Assembly (NCBI GenBank): GCA_024228935.1
Contig: JAAESX010000148.1
Span: 1-64,000, forward strand
DNA from: Pseudomonadota bacterium
GTDB taxonomy: Bacteria; Myxococcota_A; UBA796; CAJQPC01
Direction: 5' to 3'
Length of the DNA stretch: 64,000 bases
A program made the position numbers and the translations under genes. Positions 42,237 through 51,160 of this stretch are shown here, in pieces. Every line of letters starts with the position of its first letter. The stretch's first letter is position 1. The notes under the pieces are model-generated. The model was not told the DNA's origin. It searched no databases and saw only the letters and a list, made by a program, of their open reading frames with translations.

Positions 42237-43388
42237 GTGGCTCGCCTCGCCCTCATCGGTTGTGACGACCAGCTGTACGTGGCCGACCCGCGCCACGGCG
42301 GGCGCCTCCAGCTGACCTCGGACCCGACGCCCCAGCTCTGGGGCGTGTCCCCCACCCCGCCGTCGACCTGGTCGTGGCCGTCCTGGAGTCCGGACGGCAC
42401 GCGCATCGCCTGCTTCGAGCTGGACGAAGACGACCAGGACACCGGGCCCGCGCGCGTCCACGTCGTGCACACCGACGGCGTCCGCCAGTGGCACTGCCTG
42501 GATGTCGAGCACGGCGTGCCGCTCTACGTCCAGTGGCAGCCCGACGGCGAGGGGCTGCTGGTCCTCGTCCAGGACGGCGAGGAGCTCGAGCTCCAGCACA
42601 TCCGCCTCGATCGGCTCGGCCATGCCAGCTCGGTCGAGCGCGGCCTGCCCCTGTTCTTCACCTGGCACCCCGACGGCGAGCGCGTGGTCGTGCACACGGC
42701 GAGCTCGAGCGAGAGCCGCCTGGTCGTCCGGGACGTGTCGGGCCGACTCCCCGACGAGGTCCTTCCCCAGCGGCCCGCCAACTACTGCGCGCCGATCTTC
42801 CAGGGGGACCGTCTGATCCACGTCGACGCGGGGGGCGGCACGAACCAGCTCGTCAGCACCGACGACACCGGCGCGGATGCCCAGGTGCTGCTGGAGTTCG
42901 AGGGACTCGGCGCCCTGCTCCGCACCGACGACGCCTTCCTGTTCTCGGCCGCTCCGGATGGCGAGGGGAAGCCGTACCGGGGGCTGCTGCGCATCGGTCA
43001 GGAGCTCGAGCCGGTGTCCGGTGAGCACTGCCTGGCGTTCTTCCCGCGAGGTGAGGATCTGGTGCTCGTCCAGGTCGACACCGAGAACAACTGCCTGACC
43101 TGGCAGCTCGTCGTCGCCGGCGAGACCCGCGAGCTGTGCCGGTTCTGGCCCAGCCGCGAGCAGCTCTTCCACCTGCGCTTCTTCGATCAGTTCGCGCCGT
43201 CGCACCGGCTGCTGTCCCCGGACGGCCGACGGCTGGTCTTCTGCGGGCACCCGCTGGACACCGACGAGCAACGCGACGAGCCCAGCGTGCTGGTCTACGA
43301 TCTCGAGCGCCACGAGCTGCGCGACCTCGGTCCTGGCGCCTTCGCCTGCTTCTCGCCGGTGGAGAACTCCACCACCTCGGAGGCCTGA
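42237..43388 (+). CDS. Beta-propeller protein (TolB/WD40-like)
   Basis: 383 residues from GTG 42237, 3 bp after the previous stop. Repeats with WPSWSPDGTRIACFEL, VQWQPDGEGLLVLVQ, FTWHPDGERVVVHTA and LLSPDGRRLVFCGHP carry the (S/H)PDG.R motif of TolB/WD40 propellers. No signal peptide, so it is probably cytoplasmic. Probably a protein- or ligand-binding scaffold. Part of the run of plus-strand genes starting with the TetR regulator. Confidence 0.65.
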   Translation: MARLALIGCDDQLYVADPRHGGRLQLTSDPTPQLWGVSPTPPSTWSWPSWSPDGTRIACFELDEDDQDTGPARVHVVHTDGVRQWHCLDVEHGVPLYVQWQPDGEGLLVLVQDGEELELQHIRLDRLGHASSVERGLPLFFTWHPDGERVVVHTASSSESRLVVRDVSGRLPDEVLPQRPANYCAPIFQGDRLIHVDAGGGTNQLVSTDDTGADAQVLLEFEGLGALLRTDDAFLFSAAPDGEGKPYRGLLRIGQELEPVSGEHCLAFFPRGEDLVLVQVDTENNCLTWQLVVAGETRELCRFWPSREQLFHLRFFDQFAPSHRLLSPDGRRLVFCGHPLDTDEQRDEPSVLVYDLERHELRDLGPGAFACFSPVENSTTSEA

Positions 43389-43389
43389 G

Positions 43390-43908
43390 ATGGCGCTGTC
43401 CGACCTCGTCGCCCGCCTGCTCTCCCGTCCTGCGAGGCGGGTGGTCGACGCCCCTGTCCGCTCCCTCGTCGACCAGGCGCTCGAGACGCGCGAGGTGCCG
43501 TCCGCCGCCGAGATCTCGCGGCTGCGCGCCCAGCTGGACGACCGGACACGCGACCTGGATGCGCTGTCGGCCCGAGTCGACGGGCTCGCCGAGCTGGTCT
43601 CCACGCTCGAGCAGGAGAACCGCGATCTCCGCGCCGAGGTCGCGCGGGCCCACGTGCCGACCGAGCCCTGCGCGGTCGAGGCCTGCACCTCGGCCGCCTC
43701 GGACGGGGCGTTCTGCAGCGTGCACGAGGCCGCCTGGCGTGGCGGCGAGCTGGATGGCCACGTCGGCCCAGACGGTCACGTCCGCCATGGAGATGCGCTG
43801 CTGCGCGTCCAGACGGCGCTCGCCGGTCAGCCCGTGGTCGTCACCGGGAAGAAGCGCCTGACGGTGAAGGTCGCTGGAAAGCGGGTCTCGTTCCGCGCAG
43901 TGACGTAG
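43390..43908 (+). CDS. Coiled-coil protein with a Cys/His cluster
   Basis: 172 residues, 1 bp after the propeller gene. Residues 35-90 form a coiled coil (ISRLRAQLDDRTRDLDALS). The middle segment CAVEACTSAASDGAFCSVHE resembles a small zinc knuckle (C-x4-C-x9-C-x2-H). The C-terminal 50 residues are beta-rich. No family recognised; a bridging role with the preceding propeller is possible from the tight spacing. Confidence 0.55.
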   Translation: MALSDLVARLLSRPARRVVDAPVRSLVDQALETREVPSAAEISRLRAQLDDRTRDLDALSARVDGLAELVSTLEQENRDLRAEVARAHVPTEPCAVEACTSAASDGAFCSVHEAAWRGGELDGHVGPDGHVRHGDALLRVQTALAGQPVVVTGKKRLTVKVAGKRVSFRAVT

Positions 43909-43917
43909 GGGCGGACC

Positions 43918-44913
43918 CTACAGCTTCTGCCAGCCCGAGCGCGGCAGCTCTGCGCTGACCGCGGGGGTCTCGGCCGCCAGCACGTAGAGCGCGCGGCGGT
44001 TCTTCTCCTCGTCCGTCGAGTCGGGCGTGGGCACCGCCAGGGCCTCCTCGCCGAAGCCCTGGTACCAGACGCTGCCCTCGAAGCCGTTGTCCCGGAACCA
44101 GGCGGCGATCGACGCTGCGCGCAGGTTCGAGAGCTGCTGGTTGGCGTAGGGGTCGCCGACGGTGTCCGTGTAGCCAGCGACGTACAGGTTCATCGGCACG
44201 TTCGGGCCGTACTTCTCCTGCACGGCGCGGACCTCCTCCATCGCGGCGGTGAGCTTGGGCTCCTCGTCGGGGCGGATGAGCGACTGGTTGCTGTCGAAGA
44301 CGACGTCCTCGTGCGGGATGGCGTAGCTCCAGGGGAACAGGTCGACGGCGGTCCAGAAGCCGTGCTCGTCGGTGCCCTTGACGTGGATGCGAACGACCTC
44401 GCCCTCGCCCGACCACTCGATCTCCACGGGGTCCCCGGCCGCGGCGCCCAGACCGGGGGTCGACGCCTGGCCGAGCAGGGCGTCCCGGGGCCCGTAGACC
44501 TCGACGTCCACCGAGCCGGGGGTCCGGTCCAGCACGACGGACAGCTTGCGGCTCTCGACGTCGACCGACTCGCGGGGCACGTCGACCTTCAGCGCATCGA
44601 ACATGTCGATCTCGAAGGACAAGGGCATCTCGCCCTCGGACCCGTCGGCGAACAGGGCGCGCAGGTTGCCGGTGCAGGTGTAGTGGCCGGGGTTCACGGC
44701 CAGCGACAGCGTGATCCGCTCGCCCGCCTGGGCCGGTCCGTTGTGTCCCGCCCAGGCCCCACCGCACTCGACCTTGGTCTCGAGCTCGGTCGCCGCCTGG
44801 TTGACGACCAGGACGAGGCCGGGGTCGCCGAGGCCCTTCTGGGCTCGCGGGATGACCTCGAGAGCGACCGGATCCGCGGCTAGTGCCGCCTTCGTGACGA
44901 GGGAGAGAAGCAT
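43918..44913 (-). CDS. OmpA-family outer-membrane/peptidoglycan-binding protein
   Basis: 331 residues from ATG 44913. Short signal MLLSLVTKAALAADP. Residues 20-190 form beta-rich domains. Residues about 200-320 are an OmpA C-terminal domain: IPHEDVVFDSNQSLIRPDEE, then NLYVAGYTDTVGDPYANQQL, NLRAASIAAWFRDNG and the final DEEKNRRALYV, where the Asp/Arg pair binds diaminopimelate. It anchors an outer-membrane or lipoprotein complex to the wall. Divergent from the ALDH7 gene, with an 82-bp spacer that holds TGCTAT (44945-44950), a possible extended -10. Confidence 0.85.
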   Translation of the reverse strand: MLLSLVTKAALAADPVALEVIPRAQKGLGDPGLVLVVNQAATELETKVECGGAWAGHNGPAQAGERITLSLAVNPGHYTCTGNLRALFADGSEGEMPLSFEIDMFDALKVDVPRESVDVESRKLSVVLDRTPGSVDVEVYGPRDALLGQASTPGLGAAAGDPVEIEWSGEGEVVRIHVKGTDEHGFWTAVDLFPWSYAIPHEDVVFDSNQSLIRPDEEPKLTAAMEEVRAVQEKYGPNVPMNLYVAGYTDTVGDPYANQQLSNLRAASIAAWFRDNGFEGSVWYQGFGEEALAVPTPDSTDEEKNRRALYVLAAETPAVSAELPRSGWQKL

Positions 44914-44995
44914 GTCGGGCTCGCTGGAGAGGGGGCGCCGAGCATGCTATCAGCGCGCCCGCAACGCCCCGAACGACAGCCCCCGGAGCCCCCTC

Positions 44996-46507
44996 GTGCA
45001 CGACTTCCTGACCCGCCTCGGTATCGAAGAGATCAACTCCGGCGCCTGGGCGCCCGGCGCCCGTGAGACCACCGGTCGGGTGGTCGGCAAGTCCGACCCC
45101 GCCACCGGCGAGCACATCGCCTCGGTGAAGCTGGCGAACCTCGAGGACTACGAGGCCGTCGTCGCCGAGGCGCAGCGCGCCTTCAAGGAGTGGCGCATGC
45201 TCCCCGCCCCCAAGCGCGGCGAGCTCGTCCGCGAGATGGGCAACGCGATGCGCGACGTGAAGGACGACCTGGGCGCGCTCGTGACGCTCGAGACCGGCAA
45301 GCTCCTGAGCGAGGGCACCGGCGAGGTCCAGGAGTCCATCGACATCGCGGACTTCAGCGTCGGCCTCTCCCGTCAGCTCTACGGCCTGACCATGCACAGC
45401 GAGCGCCCCGGCCACCGCATGTACGAGCAGTGGCACCCGATGGGCCTCGTCGGCTGCATCACGGCGTTCAACTTCCCGAACGCCGTCTGGGCCTGGAACT
45501 CCATGATCGCCGCCATCTGCGGTGACGTGACCATCTGGAAGCCCTCGCTGAAGGCTCCGCTGACCGCCATCGCGACCCACAAGGTCTGCAACGCGGTGCT
45601 CGAGAAGCACGGCTGGGGCGGCGTGTTCACGCTCATCATCGGCGAGGACGCCGAGGTCGGCGAGACCATGATCAACGACCGCCGGCTCCCGCTCATCAGC
45701 GCGACCGGCTCGACCCGCATGGGCCGTCACGTCGGCCAGGCCGTCGCCAAGCGCCTCGGCCGCAGCCTGCTGGAGCTCGGTGGCAACAACGCCATCATCG
45801 TCGAGCCCGACGCGGACCTGGACCTGGCGCTCATGGGCATCCTGTTCGGCGCGGTCGGCACGACGGGCCAGCGCTGCACCTCGACCCGCCGCATCTACCT
45901 GCACGAGTCCATCGCCGAGGACTTCACCGCCCGCCTGACCAAGGCGTACGGCTCGGTCCGCGTGGGCAACCCGCTCGACAGCAACACGCTGATGGGCCCG
46001 CTCATCGACGAGGACGCCGTCCGTCAGTACGAGGAGGCCGTGGCGACCGCCAAGGCCCAGGGCGGCGAGGTGCTGGCCGGCGGCAAGCGCATCGACCGCG
46101 GCGGAAGCTACGTCGAGCCCTGCCTCATCAAGGCCAGCGGCGACATGGACATCTGGCGCCACGAGACCTTCGCGCCCATCCTGTACGTCTTCACGTACAG
46201 CGACCTGGACGAGGCCATCGCCGAGCAGAACGGCGTCGACCAAGGCCTGTCGAGCTCGATCTTCACCGGCGGCTTCCGCGCGGCCGAGGAGTTCCTGTCC
46301 CACCGAGGCAGCGACTGCGGCATCGCCAACGTGAACATCGGGACCAGCGGCGCCGAGATCGGCGGTGCTTTCGGTGGCGAGAAGGACACGGGCGGCGGAC
46401 GCGAGTCCGGGTCGGACGCGTGGCGGGCGTACATGCGCCGCCAGACGTGCACGCTGAACTGGTCCAAGGACCTCCCGCTCGCCCAGGGCGTCAGCTTCGA
46501 CCTCTGA
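44996..46507 (+). CDS. ALDH7-type aldehyde dehydrogenase (aminoadipic semialdehyde dehydrogenase-like)
   Basis: 503 residues from GTG 44996, nine bases after GGAG. VHDFLTRLGIEEINSGAWAP and TTGRVVGKSDPATGEHIASV are typical ALDH7A1/AASADH starts. The Glu is in LELGGNNAIIVEPD and the catalytic Cys in GQRCTSTRR. C-terminal GAEIGGAFGGEKDTGGGRES is a hallmark of the ALDH7 branch. It oxidises alpha-aminoadipate semialdehyde (lysine breakdown) or related aldehydes with NAD. No lysine-pathway neighbours are visible. Its last codons overlap the first upstream repeat of the pilin promoter. Confidence 0.9.
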   Translation: MHDFLTRLGIEEINSGAWAPGARETTGRVVGKSDPATGEHIASVKLANLEDYEAVVAEAQRAFKEWRMLPAPKRGELVREMGNAMRDVKDDLGALVTLETGKLLSEGTGEVQESIDIADFSVGLSRQLYGLTMHSERPGHRMYEQWHPMGLVGCITAFNFPNAVWAWNSMIAAICGDVTIWKPSLKAPLTAIATHKVCNAVLEKHGWGGVFTLIIGEDAEVGETMINDRRLPLISATGSTRMGRHVGQAVAKRLGRSLLELGGNNAIIVEPDADLDLALMGILFGAVGTTGQRCTSTRRIYLHESIAEDFTARLTKAYGSVRVGNPLDSNTLMGPLIDEDAVRQYEEAVATAKAQGGEVLAGGKRIDRGGSYVEPCLIKASGDMDIWRHETFAPILYVFTYSDLDEAIAEQNGVDQGLSSSIFTGGFRAAEEFLSHRGSDCGIANVNIGTSGAEIGGAFGGEKDTGGGRESGSDAWRAYMRRQTCTLNWSKDLPLAQGVSFDL

Positions 46508-46556
46508 GACATCGAGGTCGCAGCGACACCGGTCTGAGGACATGACGTCGCAGCGA
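46503..46556 (+). promoter_or_regulatory. Tandem 24-bp direct repeats, candidate enhancer-binding sites
   Basis: Copy 1 (46503-46526) and copy 2 (46533-46556) share TCTGAG at one end and GTCGCAGCGA at the other, with six mismatches in the middle, at a 30-bp period (about three helical turns). They lie 47-100 bp upstream of the -24/-12 promoter, the usual distance for sigma-54 activator sites. Copy 1 overlaps the end of the ALDH7 gene. Confidence 0.6.
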
Positions 46557-46602
46557 GCGCCCCGGGAACGTCCAAGTGCCCGGGATCCGGAAGTCGCCGC
46601 CG

Positions 46603-46618
46603 TGGCACGAGGCTTGCT
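46603..46618 (+). promoter_or_regulatory. Sigma-54-type -24/-12 promoter
   Basis: TGGCACGAGGCTTGCT matches the sigma-54 consensus TGGCACG-N4-TTGCW at every defined position. It lies 37 bp upstream of the Flp pilin start, so transcription would begin about 25 bp before the start codon, with GGGAG as ribosome-binding site (46646-46650). Direct repeats further upstream support activator-dependent control. Confidence 0.85.
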
Positions 46619-46655
46619 ATAGTTGCGCGGCAACACCTCTCTTCGGGAGCGCACC

Positions 46656-46904
46656 GTGAACCAGAACCTCCGCGCCTTCATCGCCGCCTCAGGGCTCCCC
46701 CCCGCGTTCACGCGGTTCATCGACGAGGAGGATGGCCAGAGCACGGTCGAGTACCTGCTCCTGATCAGCGTCATCATCATCGCCGTCGTGGCCGCGGCGT
46801 ACATGTTCATGCCGCAGTTCCAGAAGGGCGTCCAGGCCCTGGCCGCCGACGTCAGCTCGATCCTCGACAGCGGGAAGATCGGCAAGACCGGTACCAACCG
46901 CTAG
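46656..46904 (+). CDS. Flp-family type IVb pilin
   Basis: 82 residues from GTG 46656. The prepilin cleavage motif is G-QSTVEY (Glu at +5, Tyr at +6), as in Flp pilins, followed by a hydrophobic helix LLLISVIIIAVVAAAYMF. The leader is long (about 27 residues, with an acidic EEDG end). The mature subunit is about 55 residues. Driven by a sigma-54-type promoter. It could be assembled by a Tad apparatus coded elsewhere; the TadE/G-like genes at 21-24 kb may serve the same system (inference). Confidence 0.85.
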   Translation: MNQNLRAFIAASGLPPAFTRFIDEEDGQSTVEYLLLISVIIIAVVAAAYMFMPQFQKGVQALAADVSSILDSGKIGKTGTNR

Positions 46905-46908
46905 CCAC

Positions 46909-47607
46909 GTGCTGGCACTCTTCGCGCTCGGCACCGCGGCCGCTACGCCGCTGGGAAGTCCTGCGCGCTCGAGCAGCGACAGCGCCGTCGCGGTCCAGGC
47001 CGTCGCTGGCGTGCAGCATCGCTCGCTCCAGACCGGCTGCGAGGGCGACCGTTGCGCGACGTGGGAGAGCCTGAACAAGGCCGGCCTCCGAGCCGACATC
47101 CGGGCGCACGACGCGGTCGGCGTCTGGGTCTCCGGCGCCTACGCCACCCACTCCCTGAGCGGCACCGGCCACAGCGGCCAGGGGCGTCAACTGGGCGCTG
47201 GCCTGAGCGTGCAGTTGCCTCGCGAGGGCCTCCGACCCGCAGCCATGGTCGCCGCCCAGACCTACCGGACGACCGCCTCCAACAGCGAGGGAGAGGCGCG
47301 GTCGACCAGCGGCGGGAAGTCCCTGCGAGCGGCCGGCCTGGCCGTGGTCGGCGGCTCCGAGGGGGGCGCCTCCGGCTGGCTGGGTCCCCACGTGATCCTG
47401 CTCGATCACAACGACGTCGCCGTCTTGCCGGACGACGTGGAGCTCAGCCTTCGCCCGTCGATCCCGGTGGGTGCCGTCGTCGGCGGAGAGCTCTCGAGCG
47501 ACGCCCTGGGACCGGCCTGGCGGCGCAGCCCGCACCTGGTGCTGGGCGCCGAGGCACAGCTCATCGACGTGTGGGCGCTGAGCACCTGGATCGGCGTCTC
47601 CTACTGA
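46909..47607 (+). CDS. Exported outer-membrane-like protein cotranscribed with the pilin
   Basis: 232 residues from GTG 46909, 4 bp after the pilin stop. VLALFALGTAAATPLG is a short uncharged signal peptide. The mature protein alternates polar and hydrophobic strands (VGVWVSGAYATHSLSG, AGLSVQLPREGLRPAAMV) and ends in WALSTWIGVSY with a terminal aromatic residue, as outer-membrane barrels do. A Cys pair (TGCEGDRC). No family recognised. Its place suggests a role in pilus export or assembly (inference). Confidence 0.6.
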   Translation: MLALFALGTAAATPLGSPARSSSDSAVAVQAVAGVQHRSLQTGCEGDRCATWESLNKAGLRADIRAHDAVGVWVSGAYATHSLSGTGHSGQGRQLGAGLSVQLPREGLRPAAMVAAQTYRTTASNSEGEARSTSGGKSLRAAGLAVVGGSEGGASGWLGPHVILLDHNDVAVLPDDVELSLRPSIPVGAVVGGELSSDALGPAWRRSPHLVLGAEAQLIDVWALSTWIGVSY

Positions 47608-48338
47608 CCCTCGCGGGACAGGTCCAGCTCCAGGACGTGCTCCCAGTCTTCGCTCCGAGCGACCGCCGACCAGGCCTCACCGTCGATCTCCTCGACGCCG
47701 AGCGACTCCAGCTCCTGGAGCTTGTCGCGGTACGTGCGTGACCACAGGAAGCTGCCCTCCTCGGGGAGGTAGGACCCGCCCGCCGGCCAGCTCGCCCGGG
47801 GTGCCCCACCGGTGTCCCCCACGACGCGCGGCGCGGGCAGGACCACCTTCTGCTCACTGTCGCCGATGTGGAGCTCGTGCTCGACCTCCAGCACGGGGGA
47901 CTGGAGCGCGCCCTCGACGACCTGGACAGTCGACGACGCGTAGACCCCGGGCTCCTCGCCCGGGTTCTGCAGGAACGCGACGCGGAACGTCGTCTGGGGT
48001 CGCAGCACCTCGAACTCGATGCGGCCGTGGATCGAGGGGCTGAACTCCACCGACGGCCACGTGACGTGGTGGCTCCCGGTGTCGACGTCGGACACCACGA
48101 GGCCTGGATCGAGGATCCCCATCACGGCCGCCAGATCCGGCTCGACCTCGATGCGGTCGGCTCCGGCCCAGGTCTCGGCCGTCACCGGGGTGTACTGCGC
48201 GACCAGCCCGCCGGAAGCGAGCGCCAGCCGCGTCGCCAGCCGGGCGTCGAGGCCGATCTGCTCGGCCCGCGCATCGACCAGCGCCTGGACCGTCCGGTCG
48301 GCCGGCTTGCATCCCAAAAGGGCGATGACGACGAGCAA
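47601..48338 (-). CDS. Lipoprotein with minimal signal peptide, function unknown
   Basis: 245 residues from TTG 48338, six bases after GGAAGAGG. LLVVIALLGCKPADRT has the lipobox LLGC nine residues from the start. The mature protein is beta-rich (GRIEFEVLRPQTTFRVAFLQ) and includes SSTVQVVEGALQSPVLEVEH and a Trp-containing C-terminus. No family recognised. Convergent with the pilin partner gene (7-bp overlap) and divergent from the gene at 48368. Confidence 0.55.
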   Translation of the reverse strand: MLVVIALLGCKPADRTVQALVDARAEQIGLDARLATRLALASGGLVAQYTPVTAETWAGADRIEVEPDLAAVMGILDPGLVVSDVDTGSHHVTWPSVEFSPSIHGRIEFEVLRPQTTFRVAFLQNPGEEPGVYASSTVQVVEGALQSPVLEVEHELHIGDSEQKVVLPAPRVVGDTGGAPRASWPAGGSYLPEEGSFLWSRTYRDKLQELESLGVEEIDGEAWSAVARSEDWEHVLELDLSREGQ

Positions 48339-48367
48339 TACGGCCTCTTCCGTGTCGTGGAGACCAC

Positions 48368-48874
48368 ATGGTATCCTCGCGCCGTTCCCTGGCACGGGAG
48401 GCTCCCCTGAACGCCTCGTCGACCTCGCGCGAGCAGCTCGCGCAGCTCCTCCAGACCCTCGAGACGTCGCCCGGAGACCACCAGGTCCGTCTGGACGCCG
48501 CCCAGACCGCCGTCCTCGTGGCGCTGACCGAGGGCGACCCATGCACGGCGGACGTCGCCGAGGCGCTGGTCGCGGACCTCCCCTCGCCGTCGACGCCGGC
48601 CGTCGCCGCACGCCTGGCCCACATCGCCGCGACCGCCCGCGGCGCCCGTCGAGCCATCGTCCTCGCCAGGCGCGGAAGACAGAAGACCCCGGGGGGGCTC
48701 GCCCACGCCGTGTCGTCCGAGCCGGATCGGCTTGCGGACGAGATCGAGCAGTGCCTGGACCGCGGCGATGGCGGCCTCGCACAGGCCCTCGCCGAGGTCG
48801 GTGTGACCCAACACCCCGAGAGCGCACGGCTGACGGCCCTGCGAGCGCTGGTGCGGGGGGTCAGAGCCGCCTGA
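48368..48874 (+). CDS. Helical cytoplasmic protein, function unknown
   Basis: 168 residues from ATG 48368. Composition and periodicity suggest an all-helical protein (REQLAQLLQTLETSPGDHQV, DVAEALVADLPSPSTPAVAA). No TM helix or signal peptide. No family recognised; it resembles a helical-repeat array. It lies 87 bp upstream of the HDOD-GGDEF gene. Confidence 0.5.
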   Translation: MVSSRRSLAREAPLNASSTSREQLAQLLQTLETSPGDHQVRLDAAQTAVLVALTEGDPCTADVAEALVADLPSPSTPAVAARLAHIAATARGARRAIVLARRGRQKTPGGLAHAVSSEPDRLADEIEQCLDRGDGGLAQALAEVGVTQHPESARLTALRALVRGVRAA

Positions 48875-48961
48875 TCACCTTCGAAAATGCCTCACGAGAT
48901 GCCCCCTCGCATCCGTAGAGATGCTCGGGACAGGACATCGAGCATTTGGAGGAAGGAAGGG

Positions 48962-50482
48962 ATGCGGGCTGACAACGCGGCGCGAGCCGAACACACGACA
49001 CTGCCATCGCCCCCCGCGGGACTGGCGATGATCATCCAGGCGACAGGGGACGCAACCGTCTCCTCTCGGGCCCTGGCGAACCTGATCAGTCGGGAGCCGG
49101 CGTTCACCGCCGAGATGCTCCGACTGGCGAACAGCCCCTTCTACAGTCCGGGCAAACAGGTCAAGACCGTCCAGCAGGCGACCCTGTTCATGGGCACCCG
49201 GACGATCCGGAACATGGCCCTGGCGCATGCTGTGCGCCAGACCACGGCCAACGTCGACACCGGCGAGTTCGATCGGGTCACCTTCTGGGAGAACTCTCTC
49301 CGCCGCGCCCTGGCCTGCCAGGTGCTCGCCAAGTCCGCCGGGTACGAAGACCCCTGTGAAGCGATGACCGTGGGCCTGCTCCAGGACATCGGGGTGATGC
49401 TCCTGGCCATCGCCCACCCCCACCAAGGCGGCGCCCTGCAAGTCTCCCAGACCTGGCCCGCCGCTCAACGCATCGAAGAGGAGCGACGCCTCTGTGGCAT
49501 GACCCACGCCGAGATCGTCATGGCCGAAGCCGACCGGTGGGGCCTGCCCGACACCATCACCCTGGCCATCGCCCACCATCACGGGCGGCCTCCGAACGGC
49601 GCCGAGCGACAGACCCGCCGCCTGGCCGAGATCGCCCAGGCCGCCGATGCGCTCGCCGACATCGTCCAGACCCAGGCCGCGGGCAACACCGTGGCGCACG
49701 CCCGTCGACTGCTCGACGGCCTGCCAAGCCGCAGTCCCCTGGTGCTCGAGGACCTGTGTGAGCAGATCCGCGAGGACATGGCCGGCGCATCGATGGACAT
49801 GCGCATCGACATCCAGCGTCAGCCGACGCTCGAGGAGCTCGTCAGCCGAGCGAACCAGTCGCTGCTGAACGTGAACGCCTCGTACGAGGAGCTGACCAAG
49901 CAGCTCGAGCAGCTGCTGGCCGAGAAGGAGCAGCTCACCACCAAGCTGCGCGAGTCCAACGACGAGCTCACCCGGCTCGCCACCACGGACTCGATGACCG
50001 GAATCGCCAACCGCCGCGCCTACCTGGCCCAGGCGACCGAGGCCATCGACGAGTGCTGCTCGGGTCCGGTCAAGCGCCCCCTGTCCGTCTTGATGCTCGA
50101 CATCGACCACTTCAAGCGTGTGAACGACACCTACGGGCACGCCGCGGGCGACGAGGTCATCAAGGCTGTGGCCGCGGCGATGTGCAAAGCGGTCCGCGAC
50201 TGTGACGGCGTCGGCCGGCTCGGTGGCGAGGAGTTCAGCATCGTGCTGCCGGAGACCCCTTCCTCGGGCGCCCGGTTCGTGGGCGAGCGCATCCGGCGCA
50301 CCGTCGAGGCGATGAAGGTCGACTGCGGCGACGCCGGACTCCTCAGCGTGACCATCAGTGTCGGAGGAGCCACCATCGACGGGGGCGACGTCCCGACCGC
50401 CGAGGACCTGCTCAAGCACGCCGACAAGGCGCTCTACGCGAGCAAGGAGAGCGGCCGGAACAAGGTGAGCTGGTACCGGTGA
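48962..50482 (+). CDS. HDOD-GGDEF diguanylate cyclase
   Basis: 506 residues from ATG 48962, with GGAGGAAGG upstream. Residues about 14-215 are an HDOD domain (LPSPPAGLAMIIQATGDATVSS...LRLANSPFYSPGKQVKT), a sensor/scaffold domain without the HD metal site. A coiled coil follows (YEELTKQLEQLLAEKEQLTT). Residues about 340-506 are GGDEF: the active site is GGEEF and an RxxD I-site (RDCD) lies five residues before it, so c-di-GMP synthesis with product inhibition is expected. The HDOD domain presumably controls dimerisation. Its position before the rho block has no obvious functional link. Confidence 0.92.
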   Translation: MRADNAARAEHTTLPSPPAGLAMIIQATGDATVSSRALANLISREPAFTAEMLRLANSPFYSPGKQVKTVQQATLFMGTRTIRNMALAHAVRQTTANVDTGEFDRVTFWENSLRRALACQVLAKSAGYEDPCEAMTVGLLQDIGVMLLAIAHPHQGGALQVSQTWPAAQRIEEERRLCGMTHAEIVMAEADRWGLPDTITLAIAHHHGRPPNGAERQTRRLAEIAQAADALADIVQTQAAGNTVAHARRLLDGLPSRSPLVLEDLCEQIREDMAGASMDMRIDIQRQPTLEELVSRANQSLLNVNASYEELTKQLEQLLAEKEQLTTKLRESNDELTRLATTDSMTGIANRRAYLAQATEAIDECCSGPVKRPLSVLMLDIDHFKRVNDTYGHAAGDEVIKAVAAAMCKAVRDCDGVGRLGGEEFSIVLPETPSSGARFVGERIRRTVEAMKVDCGDAGLLSVTISVGGATIDGGDVPTAEDLLKHADKALYASKESGRNKVSWYR

Positions 50483-50497
50483 GTAGACTGCGGGGAC

Positions 50498-51094
50498 ATG
50501 CCTGACATCTCCCCGCATCCCCTCCTCGAAGCCGCCACGTTCACCGTCGAGCTCCCCGCGTCGCTGTCGCGAGTGGAGCTCGGAGTGGACTTCGACGGCC
50601 CTGCACCGCTCTCCACCGACGACGAGGTGAAGGGGGCCGTTCGTCGGCTCCTTCGCAAGGGCGGCTTCAAGCCGTCCGGACGCAACAAGCCTGCCAGCGA
50701 GTACCTCATCAAGGCCCACGCCGGCGGGTTCCTCGGGCCGATCAACGTCGCCGTGGACGTGTGCAACCTGGTCTCCCTGCACAGCGGGCTGCCCATCAGC
50801 GTCGTCGACATCGACCGCACCCAGGGCGGCCTGTCCGTCCGCATCGTCGAGGCCGGCAGCTACGTGTTCAACGCCGCCGGCCAGGAGCTGAAGCTGGACG
50901 GCCTGCTCTGCCTGCACGACGAGGCCGGGCCGTGCGCCAACGCCGTGAAGGACAGTCAGCGCACCAAGACCCACGACGACACCCGCCGCCTGCTCTACGT
51001 GGTGTGGGGCACCAACGAGCTCCCCGGGCGCAGCGCCCTCGCCGGGTCGTGGGCCAGCGAGCTGCTCGCCAGCACCGGCGCCCGCATCGGTTGA
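50498..51094 (+). CDS. Stand-alone B3/B4 tRNA-binding-domain protein
   Basis: 198 residues from ATG 50498. The B3/B4 fold of phenylalanyl-tRNA synthetase beta chain is shown by AVDVCNLVSLHSGLPISVVD and by GLLCLHDEAGPCANAVKDSQ, which match the free-standing B3/B4 family. Such proteins bind or edit tRNA or its aminoacyl group; exact substrate unknown. Cytoplasmic. It precedes the rho-like gene by 66 bp. Confidence 0.8.
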   Translation: MPDISPHPLLEAATFTVELPASLSRVELGVDFDGPAPLSTDDEVKGAVRRLLRKGGFKPSGRNKPASEYLIKAHAGGFLGPINVAVDVCNLVSLHSGLPISVVDIDRTQGGLSVRIVEAGSYVFNAAGQELKLDGLLCLHDEAGPCANAVKDSQRTKTHDDTRRLLYVVWGTNELPGRSALAGSWASELLASTGARIG

Positions 51095-51160
51095 CAGAGA
51101 GGCGGGTTCGGGCGATCCTTGGTGTCCCTCCCGGCTTCGCCGACCCTCCCCCTACGCCTC

